NCBI GenBank assembly: GCA_013365365.1
Contig: JABVXU010000028.1
Span: 248,001-312,000, forward strand
DNA: 64,000 nucleotides
Direction of reading: 5' to 3'
Source: Cruorifilaria tuberocauda
Lineage: Eukaryota > Nematoda > Chromadorea > Rhabditida > Onchocercidae
A program made the translations under genes and the position numbers. This document shows positions 1 to 13,854 of the stretch, piece by piece (within the stretch, counting starts at the first letter, position 1; each line of letters starts with the position of its first letter). Below the pieces are notes generated by a model that was not told where the DNA came from, did not search any database, and worked only from the letters and a program-made list of their open reading frames with translations.

Positions 1-1957
1 TTTAAAATTTTGATGCTTTTTTTTGAAAAGTGTTAACTTAAAGTTAATTTCAATTCAAGCAGTTAGCGAGAAATTTTGATAGGAATATCGATATGGTGCA
101 AGAAGTTAAAGATTTAGAAGAAATCTAAAAATCAATAATTCGTATCGTTAAACATTAAGTGTACATGGAAGATTTTCAGCATATTTTCAAAATATTCATA
201 ATTATGAATGATTCATTTTTATTAATCTGAACTGTAAAATATTTATTATAATTCTTAGCAATATATCAATCGAAAAAAGATGATAATTTCCGATAAGACG
301 TATTAGTGATTAGTCAATAAAGATGTGAATTGATCTTTCATTGTTCATAATTTGAAGAGAAATTTCCCCACAACCAAATACTTCTATGATAATTTAGAAA
401 TGGTTTAAAAGATTGAAAACAAGAGCGAAAACGCTTTCATTTACAAGTTTTAAAAGAGAAAAAAATGACGAATTAAAGTTTGTTTATCGGTTAGTCTAGA
501 TCAGTTCATCCAGTCTGGTTTAACTGATAAGAGAGAAAATAAGGTAGAAAGAAAGATGAATCATCCATTCGAGAAACGTTGAAACATAATTTACATCGTA
601 AATTAAATCGATCAACGTGGCAAATGTTAAGAGAAAAGAGAAGGAAAGAATTTAAAGATAGGAAAAAGATTTTGAAAATATAGTAAGTTATCATTTTTTA
701 AATGTAATAAATTCATTTGGGACCTGAAATTCCATTCATTCCTTTCAATTAAAATGAATTTTGATAAAAAGTGAAAGAAAATCATAAAGGAAAGAAACAG
801 AAGAAATTTTCCTCTTTTTATTTTTATTTTTTTAGAAAATTTCTATGAAGATAAGAATATCTAAAATAAAAAGAGCATAAGGAAGTTTATGTTAGATATT
901 TGCGTATTTTTTCGCGAAAACAGTAACTTTACAGTACTTTTTATAAAAAGAAAGTATTTTAAAAAGAGGAAAAAATAGAAAGTTCAACTTATCGATACAA
1001 AATTTTTTTTTTATTGTTTCATTTAGACAAATTAAATATGAATGAATATTTTTACGCTACCGATGAAAATGAAAAATGAACACTTTCATGTTAATTGTAT
1101 AAACAATAAATCGAAATCTTAAATGGAATGATTGATAAAAGTTTTCTCTTTCCTTAAATAGAACTGTCAGTTTTTATCATCTGATTATTTCCTTATCATC
1201 ATTCATTGATTTATCATTGATTTCTATGAAATAATAAAAATCTTGAAAAGTGCCTAATAGCATACAGCACAAATATTGATTAGTGAACTGAAAAAACGAT
1301 CAGTTGATTATTTATAATACAATGGAAGATTTCATTGACATAAATTTCTAATACTTTACTTATACTTTTACTAATACTTACGTAACTTATATATCTCATT
1401 AAAATTCGTGCTTCGAAAAAAACGAAAAGTAATTTGCAAATTTTTTCCGAAGTCATATTTAATTATCTAAAAATAAAAGAAAATCAATATATGTAAAATA
1501 TTCGACGAAAAATGTTTTTTTCGTTCCTGGTACGGTACTTAATTAATTATTTACATATTTATGAATATATATTATTTATATTACTCATAAATCGTTTATC
1601 CTGTAAAGTTAACTTTTTGCAAGGAATACATGCACACATATGTGTCGTTGAATTTATTTAGCATTTCAGAAGTTGCATTTACAACTTTGAAAGTTACGTT
1701 TATAATTATTAAATTTATAACTATTGAAAATTATCTTATAACTGTTAAAAGTTATATTTACAATCTTACATAAATGGTGAGAAAAGGTATTGCTATTATC
1801 TTCAACAACAATCAAAAATCAAAGATGAAAAATTACAAGTAATAAAGTAATAATATTTATTTTTATAACGATTAACAATTAAAGATGCAATAAATGAAAT
1901 AAATATAAAAGTGAAAGTATGGAAAGATTCAGCAAAAAATTTTTTCTTAGGTAACAG
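1..1957. other. Intergenic, AT-rich, no gene seen
   Basis: No open frame with coding character was found on either strand; the short open frames look like chance products of AT-rich sequence. Around 1660-1775 a degenerate tandem motif of the form TATAACTnTTnAAAnTTAT recurs about every 30 bases. A pyrimidine-rich TTTTTCTTAG at 1941-1950 precedes the first ATG of the next feature. Confidence 0.5.
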
Positions 1958-2735
1958 ATGTTTGCCATCATTTTTATTTCGTTTTTATTTATCTCACGGA
2001 TTATTCCAACAATTTCAAAACCTTACAATAGTGATAAGATATCAGGTAATCAAGTTAAAATATTATTATTGATTAGCTTGAAAGCAGTTTACTTTTCCGT
2101 CAATCTTTCCATTATATATTCAAAAATACTTTTAGTTTGAAGTAACCGGAAAAAAAGGCAAATATTTTAAAATCTTATCTTTTCCTACTACAATTACTAC
2201 CTTTCATTCTTTTCAGTTTGTGTAGCAAAACCGTTTAATGCCTTTTAGAAACAAAAACTTTCATTTTTTGTTTTTAAGGTGGCAAACAAATAAGCTTTAT
2301 ATATTCTTTCCAATGGCATATTTCATAGCATTTATTAGTTTTTGCAAATTTATCTGATTCACTTTTGTATTGAATTTAAAAAAGAAAAAATAAAATTTTT
2401 AGCAGGACAACAATCACATAAGATCACATTCAAAGGTGATCATTTTGGTACAATTAATCAAACATGTCGTACACTTGGAACTGATCCGGTTAGTTTAAAA
2501 ATGTTTCACTATTTAGATTTATCGCATATCGCGAAAGAATGGATGAATTTAGCACATAGCAATGTTAGAATTAAAATGAATTCTACTTGATATTGATGAT
2601 TTAAAATTTTATGCCTAAATTTCAGAATTGAATATTGTTAAACTAATTTAGGTGATGCATGTGGTGAGCATGAATGATCTCGAAGATGCTCTTATTGAGA
2701 ATGATTATAACAATAATGAATGGAGGGCAATGTAG
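1958..2735 (+). CDS. Putative small secreted protein (three-exon model)
   Basis: I do not recognise this gene. The ATG at 1958 lies 8 bases after an acceptor-like TTTTTCTTAG, as in a trans-spliced nematode message. Exon 1 (1958-2045) encodes 29 residues: a hydrophobic N-terminus (MFAIIFISFLFIS, to about residue 20) like a signal peptide, then KPYNSDKIS. It ends at G|GTAATC in phase 1. Exon 2 (2403-2488) follows ATTTTTAG in matching phase and encodes AGQQSHKITFKGDHFGTINQ, then TCRTLGTDP, ending at GTTAGT. Exon 3 (2652-2735) follows AATTTAG in phase and encodes VMHVVSMNDLEDALIEND plus a short tail and TAG, about 85 residues in total. Alternatively exon 2 reads on to 2590, adding SLKMFHYLDLSHIAKEWMN and more. 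Signal peptide, splice sites and phase support a gene; the lack of a recognised family, and the possibility of decay, keep confidence low. Confidence 0.35.
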
Positions 2736-2974
2736 AAACTGGTGATCCAACAGCTTGTTTATAAGATGAGAAATAATTAGTAAGAATAGTGATTAACTGT
2801 TGTAATTATCGCTAATGGCAACGAATAAATGTATCAGTGGAAAGTTTAATTATATCAAAATGTAATTTCTTGTACTGCTTTTTTGTATGATCTTAGTTTT
2901 GAAATTTTCGTAGCTAATTAAATCATTTCATCGTCTAACACATTTTAATTTCTATTCATTTTTGCATTTCAATT

Positions 2975-3148
2975 CCAAATATACTATTCCAACATGGAAA
3001 ATTAACTGGAAGTGTCACAGGTAATGAAGCCGCTAAAATTGATTACAGAACATTCGACTTCTCTTTTACAGATACTTGTTTATTCTCTCGAAACAAGTAT
3101 GCTAATGCAGTAATGCAAGCGTCGGGAAATCCGAAAAATTTTCTATGA
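2975..3148 (+). pseudogene. Exon-like open segment, possible gene relic
   Basis: An open frame of 57 codons ends in TGA at 3146-3148. Its composition looks coding rather than AT-driven: it includes LFQHGKLTGSVTGNEAAKID and TDTCLFSRNKYANAVMQASG. The expected acceptor position reads TTTCAA instead of TTTCAG, so if this was an exon its splice site may be lost. It lies on the same strand, about 240 bases beyond the putative secreted-protein gene, and could be a 3' relic of it. I do not recognise the family. Confidence 0.25.
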
Positions 3149-4629
3149 CATTACATTTATTATCTGTTGTTATCACTTATCAATAGTTCTCATCACTGTA
3201 CGTTTTTTATCGTTTTTTGTTTATAAAAAGGATGAAATCAACTAATCCTTTTTCCCCTTCTTCTTCATGCATATTATATATTTGATATCATCTTCTTTCT
3301 CAAGTAATTATCATATTGTCAGGTATACATTGATTCTTATCGGACATTTGCGCCTCAATATTTTTCATTGGAAATCATAAATATTATACACAAGAGATAT
3401 ATTATTGGATTAACGTTCACATCCGTCTACTCTTAAATCATCCGTTAAAAGTTACAACAGTTGTTCTATCCAGACTAAATTATTGTTGGGATGATTTTAA
3501 TTTAAATAAAGATTTCCGCCAAACGCTCACCACATTGTGACAATACTCTGAAATGTTTTTAAAGCATTTAACTCTGCCAGAATAATTTATAATATTATTC
3601 AAATGAAAAGTTTTAAATGAGCAAATGATACACAGGGTTTTCTTTTGTTCATCGAAATTTGAACGGAAGCTGGACATTAGCAGCTTTAATTAGTTTATAT
3701 ATTTCTTGCATTGTTGAGAAAAGTGGTTCCATTTTTATTTTTCATTGATTCTAAGTTATAATAAGTAGTATAACGTAAAAAAGTAACAAATTTATGACTG
3801 ATAAAATAACATTTACTACAACTGTCAATAAATTTTAACTAATTAAGCTAATATATTTGTAATTATCAATGAACTGAAAATGCAATGATTGAAAACCAAA
3901 AATTCCTGCAACAATGCGCAAATAATTTTCCATCCAATAACGCATGCAAGAATATATTTCATACAGATCAAAAATTTCTTCGATCATTGTTATTTAACGT
4001 CAGCTGTCCATTAGTTTTCATTTATGCAAATTTATAATCGTCGAGAATATCATTCTAACTTTTAAATTTGTATTCAAACATATTGCACTTCCAAAATTAT
4101 TGCATCCATTCGTCAAATTTTTAGGAATTATCAGTTAAATTAATAAATAAATCATGCGTTCTATAATCATGCAACAACAGGAAATCTTTCATATTGAAAG
4201 AAAGGAGAAAAGAGAAAAACAGAATTTATTGAGCGTTTATCCAATTCGTTTATTTGCATGAATTCAAGAAGAATGATACATTATCAGTTCGAATTAGTAT
4301 TTTATGAAAAGCTTTTTTCAGAAAGCGAATTAATAATTTATATTTTTTAAAGAAGCATGTAGAAATCAATAATATGAACTATCATTCTTTTTTCCATTGA
4401 TATCATCATAATCTTGAAGATGAAACGAATTGAAATGCTGCCAGTATTTTGAATAAATTATTTTTCGCAATGCAATATTATAGTTAAGCGAAATTATTCA
4501 GTATGAAGGATTATAATTGTCTTATTCATGTAGGTAGATTATTCATACGTGAAGTTTGTCATTCCCATTTAAAAGCACGATCCTTTCGTAGTTCTTTCTA
4601 CTCAGAGTTACTGAAAACTCTCTTCCACA
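3149..4629. other. Intergenic, no supported gene
   Basis: Nothing with clear coding character was found. A minus-strand open frame at 3480-3677 ends near a donor-like GTGAGC, but it has no recognisable domain and no supporting neighbour exon. Confidence 0.4.
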
Positions 4630-5310
<681 letters not shown>

Positions 5311-7656
5311 AAAGATCCCTCCTCATTTTTTCCATGCAATCCAAAATTTTTAAATTAATTCAGTTTAAAATTATATGTGAAGAAATCTTTTAATGAAAAA
5401 GAAACAATTAGACGCATTTTAATTAAAATACGTGCCTGTCTTTCTATTTCATTAATTAAATTCTTGCAATTTAATTATTCATCCGTAATTCTTTTCTTAT
5501 CATCTTCTCCATCTATCCCTATTACTGATGTTTTTATGCTATCAGCTTTATTTAAAGATAAATAAGCGAAGAAATAAAAAATATTTTGCATTATATGTTA
5601 CTCACATTTCCTAATTCTACCGGATAACTTTCGAATTAGATGCAGCAGCTGAGATATCACAATCAAATTTGATGATCATACTTCCTCCTCTCAACATGAC
5701 GATAATAGCCAATACTGATGATGCAGATGATAATACGATAATACTGGATCCTATTTATAATCAATTAAATTTGAAATAAGAATGCTAATGCTACATGTTA
5801 ACATTGTAGCAAATCTTAATAACTGAATTTTCTAAAACAAAGGAAATGAATGAATTTGAAATAAATAGTAGATGAAAGTGTGCGGAGCTTTTCTATAGTT
5901 ACATCTGGAAATTAATTTCCTGACCCGGAAATTTCTATATTCAGAAATAGAAATTTATGTATGCAGTGTAGCACATACATATCCATTTCTTCTATTTTCA
6001 TAATTCAATAAAAACATATAGAAACACTCAGTAGAGGGAAAAAAGGCACGTAAATAGCAATTGCGCAAATGTTTTAAATACAAATTTTGATTATGAAATG
6101 TGAAATTGCAAACAATACAAATATAATTTGGAAGATTTTACTTGTTTGTTGCCATTTGCAAATATGAAAAGATAAAAAAGATTTCAGAACAATGCTCAGA
6201 TCAATACTTGGATGCACAGATGAAAGACCTAAAAATCAGACATAATAAAGCAAAATGATTAAATGATATGCAATATTTAATATATTTTATATCTAAGGAA
6301 AATAATCAACCTGCTGGTGAAGTTATGATTCGCGAAAAAGATAATTTTATTTCCAATTCACTTTGAAACTAAATATTTTAGCAAAAAAAAATAAAATTTC
6401 GAAATTGAGGAAAGTATTTCGGGAAAAAAAACTGCGATATATTCCATGATTAATTGAAAAGTTATTGAAAATGGAAAGAAAAAAAATGATTTCAAGTTCC
6501 AGCATAAATATGGAAACCAGGAGAAGTACCAATTATAAAAATTAAGACAAGTGGAAGAGAGAGAGCCATTTAGTTTTGGAAGAAAAGCTTTTATATTTTA
6601 GTAAGCAATTTGTTGGTATTACCAATAAATATTTTTAAACTGTAGAGAAATCAACTAATGACGAGTGAGCAATCGGTGAATTACATTTGAAATTAGATTA
6701 ATAGTTAAAATTAAATGGCAAATGATTTTACGGTCTACCAGATATAAACTTAAAGTAAAAGAAGTCGTATACCACGAATGCATATTATAAAATAATAGAA
6801 TATCCTTGATTGATTATCATTAAGAGCATGAATTTAAGTGATCATTCCGAAACATATTAGCTAAAAATGAGGCCGATTTATCGTTAATATATTAATAATT
6901 AGAAGTAAAATGTTTCCATGTAACAATATTTTCAATGTTCACTTATTCATCAGAAATAAACAACCTATGATAACGATGATTTACACTTAAGCATGTTAAT
7001 CAACGCTGAAACATATAACTACGATCAGTCTTGCAATTTTTTTAACAATCTATTATTTTTGAGACAAAAAAAAGTGAGATCATGTGGAAATCAAATGTGA
7101 AATGATGATTTGAAATATTAGGAAAATATTGATGTCGGTATTTATTAGTCATAAAGGCACTATAAAATGGCATATACAATTATTATTAGTTGGATGAAAA
7201 AAAATAAAATGAAAAACAAAACGTGCAAAATTCAGTACACGTATTATCGATAAAGACGTTACGGAAATAGGATGATAAATAATAATCCAGATTTTAATAT
7301 AACACTTGTATTTTACCCGAAAAGTTTAAACTAATTTCTGAAAATTCTTTCAAGATTTCCACAAAATCCAAAGAGAAAACTGATGTCTCAAAATTTTAGA
7401 CATACGAACGTGAACAGTAATGTATAAACAAAAAGAATAAAATCCATATATGTGACATATTATCCGATGTTGATGCATAATTATTTTGCTTATAAAATTA
7501 AAAATAATCAAATGTGTTAAAGATACAAATCTATAAACAAAAAAAAAACGTTGAAATTATCGAGGTGTTTGATGAGGAGCATAAGGAATAATAAAGTGAA
7601 AAATAAACCATTAAGCATATGCAGATTGATAATTAAAATGCCTTTGAAAATTCATT
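5311..7656. other. Intergenic, one weak acidic open segment
   Basis: The only segment of note is an open frame at 5639-5779 (+), after an acceptor-like GAATTAG, encoding DAAAEISQSNLMIILPP and an Asp-rich stretch (NTDDADDNT). It could be a tail exon of the zinc-finger relic upstream, but nothing proves this. The rest is AT-rich with no supported gene. Confidence 0.35.
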
Positions 7657-10600
7657 TTATAAATTAGCTGGCTCTTTAAAATTCTGATACAATACCCGCA
7701 TACATTTTCCTCGAACAGCCCAAAGAAATTGACTCCAATACGCTTTTTGCCATATTTCACGACTGGAAATGATAATTGTAAGCAAGTGGATATGGAAAAT
7801 TTTAATAATTATTTGTCTGTATATTTGTATTATAACATAATCTAAAAATGACTCACTATTAAAATTATATGAAATTTATAAATCTTATGAATTTATAAAT
7901 TGTTGTTTTCACCCTTCCCGGAAACAAAAATTATACAATAGACGAACTATGAAAACAATTACTGAGATATTAATTCTTACCTTAATTCAACTCCGTTAAA
8001 TCTTTCAATAACAAGTACGACTGTACCGCCATCCAATAACACAACGCTTCTACCTTTCAATGTTGGATCATTTGGTTCGAAACAGAATTCATTACTCCTA
8101 AGTGTGGATTCACGTATTACTTACCATTTATCACATAAATCTGATAACATTTTGTTTAACACTACTAATCAAGACATTAGAAAAATAAAGTTCTTCCGTT
8201 AAAAGTTTTTCAAATTTTCAGATCTTTTCCTAGTGAATGATTTATTGATAATTATTTCTTTTTTTATAAAATTTCTTTTCATTTTACAAATGTCAATATT
8301 ATTTTTCATAGGAAAAAAAATATATATCATACCGCTGAATGAAAGTAAATTTATGATCAATGTCCATTGCTAATTGTAACATTCCTGTTATTCTTTGTTC
8401 ATCCGCTAATTGATAAGTTGGAGATATACAAGGCATTAAGAGCTGTGATGTTGATGCTTCGTTTGACTGAAATGAATTTTTCTTTTAAATAAATTGCAAA
8501 AAAAAAATTTTCTGAAAAAATGACTGAACAGTTGAAAATTACAGTAAACTTAGAATGAATGAACAAAAATTGATTAATAACAACTAATCCGAAAATCATA
8601 TCATTTGTAACATTATTAAACTTCCAAATTTGAATTTAAAACACGCGATGAAACATTTATGTTTTGTTTTCTCAAAATACTAATATAAGATACACCAGCA
8701 TATCTTGCAAACTTACTTTAGACTTAGCATTTAACCATGCTAATACTGAATTCTCTGGTTTTCAAAAACTTCAAAACTGTATGAAGCAAACGCATTGCGG
8801 AGTCTTCTCATAATTTATTTTTAATGATTCAATTTCTTCATTTGCTGATAATTTCCATTTTTTATTTTTCTAATGATGCATTTTATTACGCATGTTATTC
8901 CTTAATTCATCTACAATTTTCATCTCAAACATTTCTTTTCTCTACTAATATAAGATATCACCGCATATCTTGGAAACTTACTCTGTATTCAGTATTTTTG
9001 GAACTTCAGTATTTTTCTTAATCTGCTAAAATACGATATCCCGTAATCTTAAAAACTATTTATATAAAGAGTTAAGAAACAGATCATGCATGACAGTCAT
9101 CAAAATAAGCTGGGAATTAAACGCTGAATCTAAGTACTTATACTAATTCAATCAAAATATAACTAACACTAACCATTTGCTAAAAAACATTAAGATTATA
9201 AGCTGCTACATAAATAGAATAAATTAAATATAAATATTGCTTGTCTAAAATAATTAATAGTGGAAATATATAATTACCAATAGTAGCTTCATTGTTATCA
9301 TTGTTATCATTTATTATTATTGTAACAATAATATAATCCGTACTGATTATCCATAAATATCATATTTGATATCATACTGGAAAATAAAACTGATAATGAC
9401 GAAATGTGAAACAGCAAAAAAAAAGACAGAACCTCTGGATTGGCATTAGGTAACAAATTAGAAGTAGCATTCATGACGAATTGTGTAAGGATATCTTGCT
9501 GTGTAGCAGACGGATGTGTTGTTTCAGGATCTTTTTCTGCTTCTGTAAAATACTTAAATGCAAATTCATATATAAATCATAAGAGTCCACCCAAAAGAAA
9601 TTAACAAATAAATATTTTTTAAGATTACTTAATATGAACTAATGCTTGACTAATCAATATTCAAATGAGCGAAATCAGTACTGAAAATGGAATTATAACT
9701 GAATGTTAAGATTAATGATCATACTGTTAGAATCTTAACATATCTTTTGAAGTGAAATTAATTAATATGATAAACCCAAGGCCAAGAATGATATGAAGTC
9801 AGTCATTAAAAGATGTATTAATCTTCTATTTCTTTTATATCACAATTATTTCAAGCTATTGTGCTAGTGTAGATCACAATTCTCTCATCAATTTCCCTTT
9901 CTTTTGTTGAATGAATGTCTTCACGCCCAAGGAATACGACTTGATTTATAAATCATAACTATTTAATTTCAAATCACACTATCCATTAGCCAGTAATCGA
10001 TCGTTTTGTATTTTAAATAACGTGGCATTGTTCATAGTGATGAAAAAATATGCCAACAATACATTTTCAATGATGAAAAATACAGTGACAAGTACTAGAT
10101 CAATTGATATCTTTCTTTGATCACAAATAGATGATTGTTATTGTAACTTCTAATAATAACTGAATTATAAAGTGATAATTACTTGATATCAGAAATAAAG
10201 CGTTACATCGATGATAAGTATATAATAAAGTATGGTATGCGTGTATGAATGAAATGTAAGTATTAGTTATGAATAATACAACCATTGATCACTGCGTTGA
10301 AAAATTTTTAGAAAAGCGGGAAATGAAAGAAAGACCTTAAGAAACCACTTACGTGAAGCGATAACTTCCGTAACATAATACGGATCTTTAGCAGTATGAT
10401 CATGCTCACCGCTTGCAAATAAGCATATTTTGTTGGATGTAAAAATAATAGCATACATCCGAAAATTACATCTCGTACGTCGCCAATTGTTGCAACGATA
10501 AAAAACTTTCGTGCCATGGGCAGACGTGACACTTTTACGTTTCGATACTTTTTCACGTCGACGAACTTCATCCATTTCTTCACATGACGTATAGCAACCA

Positions 10601-11504
10601 TAATTTCTCCATTCGCGTTTCATTTTGTTAAATACTACAAAATTAACACAATTTTATGACAATTTATGATTTTATGATGATTACTATGATTAAATTTATT
10701 ACTACTATTATTTAATGATGAATGATTAAGCAAATAGTGATTGTTACATATCAGAACTGTAATTATTGTCATTACTAACAATGATAATGATAAGCATAAC
10801 AACATATAGCAATAGTGAGAAATAAATATTTTATAAAAACTACGAAAATAAATAATCATTAATAATCAATAATAATAATAATCAACAATTTATAATTAGT
10901 TAATGAGTGATAAATAATAAAAGAAATAAATTTAGGTAATTTGTAAATGTATTTCTAAAAGTTAAATTGCAAAGAACCTATTTACAAACAGTATACATAG
11001 TAAAATTTTTACTGAAAAATAAGGAATGCTTTCTTAATTTGCTTATTTTTAATCAAATTATAAAACATTATATTAGTATTTAACTGTAAATTAGAAACTA
11101 ATTAACTTTCTTCATTATAAATGCTTATAATTGTTATTTTATGAAATTTCCCATAACTTACAAGGTGAATCATTAATAACGAAATTGTCAACATTTCCAC
11201 CATTGCTTATAGATGCATGATTATCAGTTGAATGATCTTGCTTCTGCTGCTGTTGCTCCTGCTGCTTCTGATGATACTGTTGTTGTTGATTGGAATGATT
11301 ATGACTTGTGTTAGGTCTCTCAGCTAATGCTTCATCAAATTCTTCATCACACTGTAAATCAAGTGATTTAATACTGTCCTGTTGTTTTTCTTGTGGTTTT
11401 GATTGTTCTGACTGTTGTTGTACAATTTGTGTTGTTGATGATGACGATGGTACTGGAGATTTCACAGTTTCTACGACAGTTACTGATGTATCAACCATTT
11501 TCAT
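7657..11504 (-). CDS. FLYWCH-type zinc-finger transcription factor (PEB-1/FLH-like)
   Basis: Seven exons, in transcript order: 11504-11162, 10634-10353, 9542-9433, 8752-8717, 8466-8333, 8097-7981, 7762-7657; about 375 residues. All phases agree. Residues 1-115 are Ser/Thr- and Gln-rich (SSSSTTQIVQQQSEQ and a run of Gln/Lys/His), like a flexible regulatory region. Exon 2 carries the zinc finger: FYRCNNWRRTRCNF, then GEHDH, giving C-x7-C-x21-H-x-H at about residues 162-194, the FLYWCH spacing. The C-terminal part includes VVLLDGGTVVLVIERFNG and WQKAYWSQFLWAVRGKCMR, probably a conserved domain of its own. The nematode PEB-1/FLH family are nuclear DNA-binding regulators; assignment to one member is inference. 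Exon 4 is only 36 bases, with an unusual GAG acceptor, and exon 3 uses a weak GTTCTG donor, so this join is the least certain. Translation could instead start at 11498. Confidence 0.8.
8686..8730. repeat. Intron repeat copy 1 (spans exon 4 donor)
   Basis: The stretch beginning ACTAATATAAGATA, followed by GCATATCTTG and AAACTTACT, recurs about 250 bases away at 8940-8985 and in weaker form near 9025-9050. This copy overlaps the splice donor of FLYWCH exon 4; the other copy carries the same donor-like GTAAGTTT on the minus strand. Confidence 0.6.
8940..8985. repeat. Intron repeat copy 2 (duplicated donor)
   Basis: This is the second copy of the segment at 8686-8730, including ACTAATATAAGATA, GCATATCTTGG and AAACTTACT. 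It lies inside the FLYWCH intron and repeats the exon 4 donor sequence without a recognisable exon next to it. Confidence 0.6.
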
Positions 11505-12320
11505 CCTATTCCTATAAGCAATAACAACAATTACACCACTAATTTGCATAAAAACTTTACTAATTAAAAACACGAAATGAAATGTTACAAATATATTTTA
11601 GAATCATATCTTGTTCAATTAATACAGAGTGAATAAATTAATTCAAACTTTATACAAAGAAAATGAATTAGACAATGAGGAATTAACTGATTACATACAT
11701 ATAGAATATAACGCAATTTAATAAAAAAATATGTGAATTTATTAATGACTTATTTTTGGATAGAATATTTATAAAACCAAAAATATTATAAACTAATATA
11801 TTCATTCATTACTGATGTAATAAATTTTAACAAATGATAATGCTAAGCAATTCATCCGCTATCGGAAATAATTTTATAGAATTATTTCAACTACTCTACA
11901 GTTTATTCATCGAATATTGCATGTTAACCAAACCATAAAAATAATTTTTTTGCTCTCTCGATGTGCTCACTATAAAAAAGAATTGCAAAGAAACAAAAAT
12001 TTTCTATTTGAAATTCCCGCTTTTTGAAAATCTAAAGTAGGAATATCAGTCCCGATTAAATGTGAAAATGATTCTGTTATGGTTAATCTAATCTACCTTA
12101 ATCTTAATCTATAACAGTCACCAGATCATTGGGACGCTCACTACTTTTTCAACTTATTATTTCACATGTTACAATAAATCATTCAAATTTACCATACATA
12201 ATTATTCCATCATTCAAATTTATTCTCTGAATTACTTGATTTCATTTCGAACATTCACTTTTTCTTGCATTATTTCATTACTTTTTATTTCATATTCTGT
12301 TAGCATACCATGAAAGTGTA

Positions 12321-12416
12321 CAGTATTTAAATATACAATCAATATAAATAATGGACAAAGCACAAGTCTAAAACCGAGCTTACTGTTACTACAGAAGAGT
12401 GATGTACCGTAATAGA
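12321..12416. repeat. Direct repeat copy A (about 100 bp)
   Basis: This copy includes ATAAATAATGGA, AAAACCGAGCTTACT and AGAAGAGTGAT in the same order and orientation as copy B at 12542-12645. Copy B has small insertions. The flanks do not match, so this is a dispersed or tandem duplication with diverged spacer. Chance open frames on the minus strand share the residues SKLGF because of it. Confidence 0.75.
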
Positions 12417-12541
12417 TAATAACGGAAGTTTTTCTGTACCGTATTCCTTCCTTACTTAACATCTTTATTATTTATTTAGATTTTATGAAAATTTAATCTT
12501 TCCTTGGTCAATCAATCATGATGGATTAAGTTGCATAGAAT

Positions 12542-12645
12542 AACAATATTCGAAAATACAATTAAGATAAATAATGGATTTATAAATCCTGCACATAAAA
12601 CCGAGCTTACTATCACTAGAGAAGAGGAGTGATATACTATAACAG
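12542..12645. repeat. Direct repeat copy B (about 100 bp)
   Basis: This is the second copy of the segment at 12321-12416. It shares ATAAATAATGGA, AAAACCGAGCTTACT and GAGTGATATACT-like sequence and carries an extra TTTATAAATCC. It lies upstream of the FLYWCH gene and has no coding capacity I can support. Confidence 0.75.
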
Positions 12646-13854
12646 GGAAGCATGTAACTGGAAACTGGCATGCTGCAGCAAAGCAATTTTACTATCATAA
12701 CAGCATGTACTAATTTACAGTGTGGTGTGTTCTCTACTAGTATGTGTATATATATGAGCATGTATTTGCATCAAAAAATGGAAATGCAATTAAGAGCAAA
12801 GCGTAGCGGAAGTATGTACTGCTAGTTTTAATGCTTTTGCTCAAGTGCTTAAAGAAAAAACAAAAGGAACGAGTAACAAACAGGAAGATGAAAGGAATGA
12901 GTTATGATAATAAATCAAAGCCCTCAACTTCTGACATTGTCGTTCCATTTGGAATTATAAATAAATGAAAAAAAAAGATCTACAAATAATATTACGATAT
13001 TTTACGTAATATTATAAAAAGTGTATTTTATATATCAAAAATGATTTAAATCTTGAAGGAAACTATTAATATTCATTTGGTTGTTAGTAAAAGAAGCGCT
13101 AAAGAATAGAAAAATTGTAATAATTTAATCCTCTTTTTCTTTTACTTAATTCTCATTTTTACTTTTACTTAAACTTTTCTTAATTTTACTCAATTAAAAA
13201 TATCGTATTTTTGCATACTGCAAATCAATTGAGTGAGAAGAAAAATTTAATGATTCAAATTCAAGAAACTTTCTAAAATAAATCAAAACTGAAATGGGAA
13301 AAACAATTCTTTTTCAATTCAATTTAATCTCATTTCGATTAATTATCTTTCATGTGATATTCGAAAAAAAACTTTAACTTATATTGTTTTAGAAATTATC
13401 CCATTGATAGAATAATTAATCAGACTGCATGATTAGACATATTGATCAAATTAAACAAATGAATCAAATGATACAATCACGCATATCGCTGTTCATTTAT
13501 TGATTAAATTAGTGTGAAAGAATATATCATCAATGCACAGAAGAACATATCAATGGTGAATCAGTCAATCAATCATTTGCTATTTTATATTTGAATTAAT
13601 ATTTGAACGTTTGAAATTGATAAATGAGAAATCAAATATCAATTTAAGAAAATACTTGAGGAATAATTTAGTAAGCAAAATTGCTCATTTTTCATGAAAC
13701 TGAATTGTTATTTGTCAGAGATGAAATCTGAATGACTGCTAATTAACTATTCAAGCAAAAAACAATGGGTATAATTCAAAGAGAGAAAAAATCCGACAGA
13801 GTTTATGGAAATGGATTGCTTCATTCAGTTCCGTTCCAGTGTTTGTCATTATTA

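Larger units (their letters stand above)
11505..13850. other. Upstream region of FLYWCH gene, no gene seen
   Basis: This is AT-rich sequence upstream of the minus-strand FLYWCH gene, presumably holding its promoter. The first exon is preceded on the minus strand by acceptor-like TTATAG and AATAG, so a further 5' exon or trans-splicing is possible. No coding region is supported. It contains the direct duplication described separately. Confidence 0.5.

Noticed and set aside
2403..2590. Faint resemblance of HYLDLSHIAKEW to the ornithine decarboxylase DLG..A region
   Set aside because: Only a few residues agree, and the pyridoxal-phosphate lysine region does not follow. Not enough for a family call.
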